From NCBI RefSeq assembly GCF_003568665.1, contig NZ_QXMH01000001.1, positions 1,116,001-1,180,000 of the forward strand: a stretch of 64,000 bases of DNA. The letters are read 5' to 3'. Source of the DNA: Chitinophaga alhagiae. GTDB taxonomy: Bacteria > Bacteroidota > Bacteroidia > Chitinophagales > Chitinophagaceae. A program made the position numbers and the translations under genes. How positions within the stretch are numbered: position 1 is the stretch's first letter; each line of letters begins with the position of its first letter. The notes beneath the pieces are model-generated. The model was not told the origin of the DNA, did not search any database, and saw only the letters and a list, made by a program, of their open reading frames with translations. Shown here one piece after another: positions 36,395-43,296 of this stretch.

Positions 36395-37267
36395 ATGCAA
36401 CCGGCCCTTGAAAAGATATTTCTGAGTGACTCTTCGTCCCTTGCTGTGAAACGGGAAATTACCGATTATATGGATTATCCCTGGCACTACCACCCGGAAT
36501 ATGAGATCATTTTTGTAGAGAAGAGTTACGGCATCCGCTTCATGGGCAATCACATCGGCAACTTCACAGACGGGGACCTCATGTTCATTGGCTCCGACCT
36601 GCCGCATGTATGGCGGAACGACAAGGACTTTTACCAGAAGAACGAGCAGCTGAAAGTAGACGTTTACGTGATACATTTTCGGGAAGACTCGCTGGGCGAT
36701 GGTTTCTTTGACCTGGTGGAGTTCACGCACATCCGGAAGCTGTTCCAGCGGGGGCAGCAGGGCGTGCTTATACAAGGCGGCGATCATGCGGAAATAGCGG
36801 AACTGATCAAAAGCACCTACCGCGCCTCCGGCATTGAGCGCCTGAGCCTCTTCCTGAAAACGCTGGACAAGATAGCCCGCACGAAAGACTACGAGCTGCT
36901 GTCCAGCCCCGGCTACGCCAACTCCGTCAACACCATTGATACGGAACGCATCAACAAGGTGATGAACTACCTCATGAAAAATTTCAACCGCGATGTAACA
37001 ATAGAGGAAGTGGCGGCACTGGTAAACCTGAGCAAAGCCTCATTCTGCCGGTACTTCAAGTCGCGCACCAACAAAACCTGTTTCCAGGTGCTGAACGAGA
37101 TCAGGGTACTTAACGCCTGCAAGCTGCTGATCAAAAGTGACATGACCATCTCGGAAATATCTTTCGAATCAGGCTACAATAATCTTTCGCATTTCAACCG
37201 GCAGTTCAGGCTTATTACAGGGCTTACGGCCAAGGCTTATGCGAAGAAATATTTGAAGGAGATATAG
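36395..37267 (+). CDS. AraC-family transcriptional regulator of the catabolic cluster
   Basis: 290 residues from the ATG at 36395; a GTG lies directly before it. The N-terminal half is a cupin-type sensor with metal- or ligand-site-like His residues (DYPWHYHPEYEI). The C-terminal half is an AraC helix-turn-helix domain: VTIEEVAALVNLSKASFCRYFK and ISEISFESGYNNLSHFNRQFR, with the standard signature in the second. It is divergent from the MFS gene, and a two-half-site operator lies between them. The same operator precedes the SDR operon, so this is the likely regulator of both. Confidence 0.93.
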   Translation: MQPALEKIFLSDSSSLAVKREITDYMDYPWHYHPEYEIIFVEKSYGIRFMGNHIGNFTDGDLMFIGSDLPHVWRNDKDFYQKNEQLKVDVYVIHFREDSLGDGFFDLVEFTHIRKLFQRGQQGVLIQGGDHAEIAELIKSTYRASGIERLSLFLKTLDKIARTKDYELLSSPGYANSVNTIDTERINKVMNYLMKNFNRDVTIEEVAALVNLSKASFCRYFKSRTNKTCFQVLNEIRVLNACKLLIKSDMTISEISFESGYNNLSHFNRQFRLITGLTAKAYAKKYLKEI

Positions 37268-37343
37268 CCGTTCATAGAAATTGTTTTGATCTATATCCTT
37301 CAGGTGGATTCTTCTCAAAATATCCGTTGTATGCAACCAGTTT

Positions 37344-38210
37344 TTATGGTCTGCCCAGAAATTTTTCAATTAGATGTAAAACTTCTTCAAAGTTCGTCTC
37401 TAAAGCCATATGCCCGCCTTCCAAAACATGGGTTTGTGCATTGGGTAAATCTCTTTTGTAGCAATATGCTTCCGCCACATCAAAGTAGACATCATGTTTT
37501 CCCCAAATAATAAGTGCGGGTGGTTGATGTTCACGAAAATATTTCTGGATATCTGGAAAAAGTTCAAAATTTGTCGGGTAGGTACAATTTAGTTTAAATT
37601 GAATATCAAGGTTTCCGGGTCTGCTTAGTCTTTGCCAGTCAATGATCCAACTTTCCGGGCTTATATTTTGGTGAAGCCTTTCAGGTACGCCTGCAAAATA
37701 TTGTTCCTTTGTTCCTTCTTTACTTAAAAAGGCATATACCTTCTTCTTTTTTTCTTCTGTCGGATTTTTCCAATATTCTTTAGTTTCATCCCATTGTGGT
37801 CCATGGCCTTCTAAATAGTTGTTGCCATTCTGTACGATGATTGCCTCTATTTTATCGGGATTTTTAAGAAAGATGCGCGCTCCGATGTAACTCCCGTAAT
37901 CGTGAAGGTAAATAGTAAATGATTTTAGCTTTACAGCTTGGGTAAATTTGTCTATATAGGCAGCAATATTTTCAAACGAATATTCGAAATCTTTTATTGA
38001 AGGGACATCGCTGAATCCAAAGCTCGGATAGTCAGGCGCAATGAGGTGAAACTTGTCAGCAAGTGCGATCATCAGATTCTTAAACATTAAGGAAGAAGTC
38101 GGAAATCCGTGTAAAAGTAAAAGAGATGGATTTTTACTGTCACCTGCTTCTCTGTAAAAAATATTTACTCCATCTATTTCTATAGTCTTGTTATATATCT
38201 GTCTATCCAT
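37344..38210 (-). CDS. Alpha/beta-hydrolase (haloalkane dehalogenase/epoxide hydrolase type)
   Basis: 288 residues. An alpha/beta-hydrolase with HGFP at the oxyanion loop and an Asp nucleophile (Asp104) in the elbow LHDYGSYIG, as in epoxide hydrolases and haloalkane dehalogenases, not the Ser of esterases. The catalytic His lies in GGHMALE near 270. The tryptophan that follows the Asp in most dehalogenases is Tyr here. It is the first gene of a stretch clearly richer in A+T than the host genes, and was probably acquired separately from the neighbouring araC. Confidence 0.88.
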   Translation of the reverse strand: MDRQIYNKTIEIDGVNIFYREAGDSKNPSLLLLHGFPTSSLMFKNLMIALADKFHLIAPDYPSFGFSDVPSIKDFEYSFENIAAYIDKFTQAVKLKSFTIYLHDYGSYIGARIFLKNPDKIEAIIVQNGNNYLEGHGPQWDETKEYWKNPTEEKKKKVYAFLSKEGTKEQYFAGVPERLHQNISPESWIIDWQRLSRPGNLDIQFKLNCTYPTNFELFPDIQKYFREHQPPALIIWGKHDVYFDVAEAYCYKRDLPNAQTHVLEGGHMALETNFEEVLHLIEKFLGRP

Positions 38211-38435
38211 ATTGCTCTTTTAATTTAAGTAACGTTTGTTTTTATGCAACCCAAAAATAATACCACTATCCTAATGTGTTTTCTAAACTTGGCAAAAGGG
38301 GGCTTTTGCAGGCCGGTACACTTAGTTGGCAGACAAGCTAATTACATTATAATATAAATATTTTTTTAACCGTATATTATTGTGCCTATTTTTGAGTTGT
38401 GCGTCATATTATAAAAACCCGAAAAGAGCAAAAGA
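38211..38435. other. AT-rich divergent intergenic region
   Basis: 225 bp between the hydrolase (leftward) and the first propeller lipoprotein (rightward). It is very AT-rich near 38340-38410. A perfect 7-bp hairpin (GCAAAAG at 38292, CTTTTGC at 38303, 4-base loop) is present without a T-run on the plus strand. No open frame of interest. Confidence 0.4.
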
Positions 38436-39485
38436 ATGAAATTGATTTTCCTAATACTCATATTGACACTGAACTTTTCTTGTTTTGAAAATAAATCAAC
38501 AAAAAAGGAAACAAACAAGCCAGAATTGGTAGCGACTTCAAAAACCGACACCTTGAAATTTATTTCGGGGATACGTGCTATCTTTCAAGACAGTAAAGGT
38601 AATTATTGGTTTGGAAGTCATAATGAAGGTGTAAGTGTGTATAATGGGATATCATTTGAATACTTTACTACCGATGAAGGTTTATCAGACAATCAAATCC
38701 GTTCAATTCAGGAAGACAATAATGGCAAAATCTGGATTGGAACTTCAAAAGGAGCAAGTGTGTATGACAAAGGAACTTTAACTAATTATTCGACAAAAAC
38801 CAACGAACCAAAATATGAATGGCATAAAACCAATGGGGATCTATGGTTTTATGCTGGCGAAGAAGATGGAATAAATCGTTTTGATGGAAAGAATATGAAC
38901 TATCTGATTTTTCCAAAACCTAAAAATGAAAACCTGGATAATTCTTATGGTGTAACAGACGTATCAATGGGGCAAGACGGTAAAGTTTGGATTGCAACCT
39001 ATGCAGCACTGTTCAAGTATGATGGTAAAATGGCAACCATTTTTGACCATAAAACTTTAAAACTTAAAGACAATGAGCTTTTGCATATAAGAAGTGTATT
39101 AGCAGATTCAAAAGGTCGGATTTGGATAGGAAATAATGGAATTGGCGTGTTGCTAATGGAAGGTAATTCAATCATAAATTTTTCTGAAAAGAATAATTTA
39201 ATTCATCCAACAAGCACAAGAAGAGGAGATAAATCACAACCAGGTACACTTGAACACGTTTTTGCTATTGAAGAAGATTCAGAAGGCAATATTTGGTTTG
39301 GGGATCGAGATACAGGAGCCTGGAAATATGACGGTAAAACGTTGACAAACTACAAAATTGACTCAAAATTGAACACTCAAATGATTTGGAGCATTTATGA
39401 AGACCAAAACAAAAACTTGCTTTTTGGCATGTCAGAAGGTGGGGTTTATAAATTCAACGGGAAAACATTTGATAAACAATTTTAA
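38436..39485 (+). CDS. Two-component-regulator-type beta-propeller lipoprotein
   Basis: 349 residues. A lipobox LNFSC gives a lipid anchor at about Cys16. The rest is made of propeller blades of the Reg_prop kind, each with the pattern D.kG.iWfGt...Gv..y: examples are DSKGNYWFGSHNEGVSVY, DNNGKIWIGTSKGASVYD and DSEGNIWFGDRDTGAWKYD. In hybrid two-component sensors these blades form the periplasmic sensor, but here no membrane helix, kinase or DNA-binding domain follows. Codon use is strongly AT-rich. A paralog follows at 39664. Function unknown; a surface or periplasmic binding role is inferred. Confidence 0.82.
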   Translation: MKLIFLILILTLNFSCFENKSTKKETNKPELVATSKTDTLKFISGIRAIFQDSKGNYWFGSHNEGVSVYNGISFEYFTTDEGLSDNQIRSIQEDNNGKIWIGTSKGASVYDKGTLTNYSTKTNEPKYEWHKTNGDLWFYAGEEDGINRFDGKNMNYLIFPKPKNENLDNSYGVTDVSMGQDGKVWIATYAALFKYDGKMATIFDHKTLKLKDNELLHIRSVLADSKGRIWIGNNGIGVLLMEGNSIINFSEKNNLIHPTSTRRGDKSQPGTLEHVFAIEEDSEGNIWFGDRDTGAWKYDGKTLTNYKIDSKLNTQMIWSIYEDQNKNLLFGMSEGGVYKFNGKTFDKQF

Positions 39486-39495
39486 AAACACGAAC

Positions 39496-39627
39496 GCACA
39501 ACAGCAGTTTTGCGCAATGCCGGGCGCAGTGCTTCGTTAAACAGTTTTCTGGCAGGTCCAAGTGCAGTTCTTAGATGGAACTTTTGTGCTAAAAATCCGC
39601 CACTACGCAAAGCCGCAAAACGTTATC
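39496..39627. repeat. Imperfect inverted-repeat element between the propeller genes
   Basis: An 8-bp perfect inverted repeat (GTTTTGCG at 39507-39514, CGCAAAAC at 39614-39621) is flanked by GCACAAC on the left and GTTATCG on the right, which are partly complementary. The stretch between is about 100 bp and shows no gene. The layout resembles a cassette recombination (attC-like) site but does not fit the canonical core boxes exactly. Confidence 0.4.
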
Positions 39628-39663
39628 GGCTATTCTATAACAGACAGCACTAAACAGACAGAA

Positions 39664-40719
39664 ATGAAATTAACAACACTCTTATTTTTTAGTATTCTAT
39701 CCATCTTTATTTCGTGCAATGGGCAGGCTTCTAATTCGAAGAACGATTCTGTACTTTTAAAAGAAATTAATGTAATAGGTGATACTGTAAAAGAAATTGG
39801 AAGCAGTATTAAGGTGATTTACCAAGACAAGAAAAATACATTTTGGTTTGGTAGTTGGAAAACAGGGCTGTACAAATATGACGGTAAAACTTTAATAAAT
39901 TACACAACAAAACACGGTTTGTATGACGATAGAGTTGATGATATAAAAGAAGATAGAACGGGCAACATATATTTCACAGGTATGAACCCAAATTCTACAA
40001 TAACAAAGTTTGACGGAAAATCATTTACCAATATTATAGCAACCCCAAGTAATGAATGGAAACTTGAAGCGAATGATTTGTGGCTGATAAATGCTTATCA
40101 ATCCAAACAAAAAGTTTACCGCTTCGATGGAAATACCTTTTATGAATTGACACTTCCAAAGCCACCAAATTTGCCCAATCCATTTGATGTTTATAGCATT
40201 TATAAAGACAGAAAAGGTAACATTTGGTTTGGCACAAATCCAGTTGGAGTTTGCCGATACGATGGAAAATCATTCGAATGGATTACAGAAGAAGATGTGA
40301 CAGAATTTCGCAACGGAGGGGCAAATGGAGTGCGTTCAATTACGGAAGACAAAAATGGCGACTTTTGGTTTAATACCGAAAACCGTTATAGTGTTTACGA
40401 CAGCACAACTTTAAAAAGCAGTAAGTTTTATACAAGACACGAAAGCATAGGCAGTTTAGACGAAAAAAATACAAAAGGTCTAAATGAGTATCTTTCAACG
40501 GTAAGAGACAACGAGAATAATTTGTGGTTTGTAACTTATCGTGATGGTGTTTGGAAATATGATGGAACAAAAATTACGCACTATCTGGTTCAAGAAAAAT
40601 CAAAAGACATTACGCTATTCAGCATTTACAAGGATAACAATGGCGACCTTTGGCTTGGAACACACGAAAATGGTGCATATAAATTTAATGGAAAGACATT
40701 TGAAAAGTTTAAACCATAA
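39664..40719 (+). CDS. Two-component-regulator-type beta-propeller lipoprotein, paralog
   Basis: 351 residues from the ATG at 39664, chosen because the signal peptide and lipobox (FISC, Cys about 19) begin there; the open frame extends 34 codons upstream through the inverted-repeat element. Reg_prop blades include DKKNTFWFGSWKTGLYKYDG, DRKGNIWFGTNPVGVCRYDG and DNNGDLWLGTHENGAYKFNG. It resembles its neighbour in size, anchor and blade pattern, so the two arose by duplication. No output domain is attached. AT-rich like its neighbour. Confidence 0.82.
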   Translation: MKLTTLLFFSILSIFISCNGQASNSKNDSVLLKEINVIGDTVKEIGSSIKVIYQDKKNTFWFGSWKTGLYKYDGKTLINYTTKHGLYDDRVDDIKEDRTGNIYFTGMNPNSTITKFDGKSFTNIIATPSNEWKLEANDLWLINAYQSKQKVYRFDGNTFYELTLPKPPNLPNPFDVYSIYKDRKGNIWFGTNPVGVCRYDGKSFEWITEEDVTEFRNGGANGVRSITEDKNGDFWFNTENRYSVYDSTTLKSSKFYTRHESIGSLDEKNTKGLNEYLSTVRDNENNLWFVTYRDGVWKYDGTKITHYLVQEKSKDITLFSIYKDNNGDLWLGTHENGAYKFNGKTFEKFKP

Positions 40720-40826
40720 TGACGAAAAAAGAATTGAAGCTTAAAATCGGAAACCATACTGTGGGTGGGAATAAATTATATTTTGTGACTTCCGATAAAG
40801 CGATAATGAATATTTGGCATATATAA
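40719..40826 (+). CDS. Short ORF, possible gene remnant
   Basis: 35 codons, starting at an ATG that overlaps the stop of the propeller gene by one base (TAATG). The product begins MTKKELKLKIG and ends NIWHI. No domain is recognised and no signal peptide is present. The coupling to the upstream stop suggests a once longer second cistron that was cut short at the edge of the AT-rich insert, but it could also be chance. Confidence 0.25.
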   Translation: MTKKELKLKIGNHTVGGNKLYFVTSDKAIMNIWHI

Positions 40827-40911
40827 ATTAGACTGTTGGGTGTAACTTGATTCGAGCCCAAACCAATTGTTGATCAATAACATCTGAAAATCTGCAAAAT
40901 GCCTTTAAACG

Positions 40912-40939
40912 AAAAAAACCGCTCTGAGAGCGGGTTTTT
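40912..40939 (-). terminator. Intrinsic terminator of the tRNA unit
   Basis: CCGCTC (40919-40924) pairs with GAGCGG (40928-40933). Read leftward, the hairpin is followed by seven T residues (the A-run at 40912-40918). It lies just after the 3' end of tRNA-Pro and would end a tRNA-Ser to tRNA-Pro transcript. Confidence 0.75.
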
Positions 40940-40947
40940 CATTTTTG

Positions 40948-41022
40948 TCGGGGTGGCAAGATTCGAACTTGCGACCTCCTGCTCCCAAAGCAGGCGCGAT
41001 AACCGGGCTACGCTACACCCCG
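40948..41022 (-). tRNA. tRNA-Pro (TGG)
   Basis: 75 nt on the minus strand. The acceptor stem CGGGGTG pairs with CACCCCG, with A as discriminator base. The anticodon loop reads CTTTGGGAG with anticodon TGG, and the T-loop is GTTCGAATC. CCA is not encoded. It follows tRNA-Ser(GCT) by 29 bp and is next to the AT-rich insert, a usual landing place for integrating elements. Confidence 0.95.
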
Positions 41023-41051
41023 AACCTCAAACACTTTATAGTTAAAGCTAG

Positions 41052-41140
<89 letters not shown>

Positions 41141-41270
41141 TACTCTTGCAGGGCTGCAAAAATAGGAATTATTTGCAATTTTCCAAAAGCGGCCTGCTTT
41201 TTTATAGGGCAGGCAATAAAAAAACAACAGCAAAGCGCCTTTTCATTAAATTCACAAAAACATTCATATC

Positions 41271-41921
41271 ATGCCCGAGTTTTCAGCCATACTGGCCTTT
41301 GTTACCGCGGCTGTCATCCTGCTGGTAATTCCCGGCCCCGCTGTACTGTACATCATTACCCGCAGCACCGAACAGGGCACCAAAGCAGGACTTGTTTCCG
41401 TATGCGGCATACAGGCCGGTACCGTGGTGCATGCGGTAGCTGCGGCTTTTGGTGTATCCGCCATATTGATGGCCTCCGCCATGGCGTTTGCACTGCTGAA
41501 ATACGCAGGCGCCGCTTACCTGATCTACCTGGGCTGCAAAAAGATATTCGGCAAAAAGAAAACGGAAGAAAACAAAACAGTGCTCCCGCCGCAAAGCATG
41601 AAGGCCATTTTCTGGCAAGGCATGGTTGTGAATGTGCTTAACCCGAAGTGCGCGCTGTTTTTCTTCGCTTTTCTCCCTCAATTTATAAACCCCGCCACTG
41701 GCAACGTGACGGGGCAAGTGTTGTTTTTCGGATTGCTGTTTACCCTGCTGGCATTCATGACAGATGGTTCTTACGCGCTGGCCGCGGGCCGCCTTGGTAA
41801 ATGGCTGAAAGGTAACAGGTATTACCTGCGCCTGGAGGCTTACGTTTCAGGTATGATCTACATTTTACTTGGCTTGCTCACCCTTATGATGCAACCCTCG
41901 CACAGCTCCCACAAAAAATGA
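41271..41921 (+). CDS. LysE-family amino-acid/metabolite exporter
   Basis: 216 residues, five to six hydrophobic helices. The N-terminal pattern IPGPAVLYIITRSTEQGTKAG is the RhtB/LysE hallmark, followed by CGIQAGTVVHAVAAAFGVSA and KYAGAAYLIYLGCK. Such proteins export amino acids or related small metabolites across the inner membrane. Substrate cannot be read. The gene is alone, oriented away from the tRNAs. Confidence 0.93.
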   Translation: MPEFSAILAFVTAAVILLVIPGPAVLYIITRSTEQGTKAGLVSVCGIQAGTVVHAVAAAFGVSAILMASAMAFALLKYAGAAYLIYLGCKKIFGKKKTEENKTVLPPQSMKAIFWQGMVVNVLNPKCALFFFAFLPQFINPATGNVTGQVLFFGLLFTLLAFMTDGSYALAAGRLGKWLKGNRYYLRLEAYVSGMIYILLGLLTLMMQPSHSSHKK

Positions 41922-41934
41922 TCATTCTACCGGT

Positions 41935-42083
41935 TCAACACTGATCTGCGGCAGGCGGCAGATTCTTCCTTGCTCATATTACCCGGCGTGTCAAACCGGA
42001 TGATGCCCAGGTCTCTATAGTTGCTAAACAGTCCCGTGATCTGTGGCAGTGACTTGCCCCGGGTAGTAAGCGCTGTAAAAGGA
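41935..42083 (-). pseudogene. Possible remnant of a coding sequence
   Basis: In one minus-strand frame this stretch reads as a plausible protein end (KSLPQITGLFSNYRDLG, then IIRFDTPGNMSKEE) up to a TAG at 41935. There is no start codon of its own, and the same frame hits a stop inside the upstream gene. It may be the tail of a decayed gene. Family unknown. Confidence 0.25.
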
Positions 42084-42971
42084 TCAGGCGCCTGAGGGCA
42101 GGTCCCAGAACCGCCGGACAGACCTTGACAGAACGTCTATATAGGCTTCCAGGCGCATATGCCCTTCTACGGGGGCTATGGCATCCTCTTCCATCATTTT
42201 GACGAAGAATTTCATTTTATGGTACAGGTTGGCGTCTGCCAGGCGCAACACGGGCAGGGCCGCTTTTACGGGCCATACGGGCACGCTGCGCAGCTTTTGC
42301 CGGCCCGCGCCTGCCGCAATTATTTCGTTGATCCTGGCGCGGGTGTATACCACGGGGCCGCCTGCGCTAATGCTCTTGCGGTGGCCGTTAATGGCCTGCA
42401 CGCAAAGGCGCGCCACATCTTTTTCATGAATGGGATTGGTCCTGCAGGTGCCTTTCCCCAGGGTGACCAGGCGGCCTTTCAGGGCCATGTCATACAGGTC
42501 CCGGAAGGCGCTGAAGAGCGCCACAGGTTTTATGATGGTGTATTCCAGCCCGCTGGCGGCCAACGCCTTTTCAACGCTGGCATGTACGCGGCAATACTCC
42601 AGGTGGACCTGCCGCTCCGCGTTGTATACGGATACGTAGATAAATTTCCGCACCCCGGCCTCTGCCGCAATTTTGATGGCAGCCAGGTTTATGGCCTCAT
42701 CTACCTGCGCAAATGAAAAACGCCCCCTGTCAAGCGGGCTGATGCTTTTGCCCAGGGCGGATATAACGGTGTCCATACCACGGAAGTGAGCCGGTTGCAA
42801 TGCCTGTACTTTGGTAATATGTTTGGCCAGCCCCCGGATGGAGCCGGCACGGGCCATATTACGCACAAGGGCATGTGTTTCATACCCGTGCGCATACAGG
42901 GTGGCGGCAATTTCACGGCCAAGGTGGCCGGTGCCGCCCAGCAGGAGTATCGGTTGTTGCGTAGGGGTCAT
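42084..42971 (-). CDS. NAD(P)-binding atypical SDR (NmrA-like)
   Basis: 295 residues from the ATG at 42971 (MTPTQQPILLLGG); the frame is open upstream without a better start. The Rossmann motif reads LLGGTGHLGREIA near residue 10, followed by YETHALVRN, as in NmrA/atypical SDR proteins. MDTVISALG and KFIYVSVYNAER complete the fold. The Tyr-Lys catalytic pair of classical SDRs is not evident, so it may act as a redox sensor or an isoflavone-reductase-like enzyme. Lone gene. Confidence 0.85.
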   Translation of the reverse strand: MTPTQQPILLLGGTGHLGREIAATLYAHGYETHALVRNMARAGSIRGLAKHITKVQALQPAHFRGMDTVISALGKSISPLDRGRFSFAQVDEAINLAAIKIAAEAGVRKFIYVSVYNAERQVHLEYCRVHASVEKALAASGLEYTIIKPVALFSAFRDLYDMALKGRLVTLGKGTCRTNPIHEKDVARLCVQAINGHRKSISAGGPVVYTRARINEIIAAGAGRQKLRSVPVWPVKAALPVLRLADANLYHKMKFFVKMMEEDAIAPVEGHMRLEAYIDVLSRSVRRFWDLPSGA

Positions 42972-43296
42972 ATCTTCTGCAAAAATAACGCTAAAAGGGG
43001 CACCGTTGGTAGCCGGCACAGGTTGTACGGAACCTGCACCGGCTCCTTTGGAATTGGGGTCACAACGGCGGACAGGCCGGACGGCTTGGCCGGTTGTGCA
43101 AATTCAGTATAATTTCATCCGGGATAATCGCGCATCACAACCGGCGCTGGACCATCTTCTTTGATCCTACCCAAATTTCCGTTATTCAGCTTACTTGTGA
43201 AAGCGTAATACTACTGGAAATTGCAATCGTAGAACTACGCAAAAAAGGGCTGAAAGCCGCAGCCTTCAACCCTTACAGATCTTTCTAACCGGTTGT
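42972..43296. other. Intergenic region between NmrA-like and M13 genes
   Basis: 325 bp. It holds the likely promoter of the NmrA-like gene and the terminator of the peptidase gene (43242-43275). An imperfect hairpin is also present: CAGGTT at 43019 with AACCTG at 43031, extended by GCCGG at 43012 and CCGGC at 43039, without a T-run. No coding signal is seen. Confidence 0.45.
43242..43275 (-). terminator. Intrinsic terminator of the M13 peptidase gene
   Basis: Read leftward, a stem AAGGGTTGAAGGC pairs (with two G-U type pairs) with GCTTTCAGCCCTT, followed by a T-run (the A-run at 43242-43247 on the plus strand). It lies just beyond the stop of the peptidase gene at 43297. Confidence 0.8.

Noticed and set aside
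40847..40860. att site from a tRNA fragment
   Set aside because: GATTCGA resembles the T-arm of tRNA-Pro, but the match is too short to support an attachment site.
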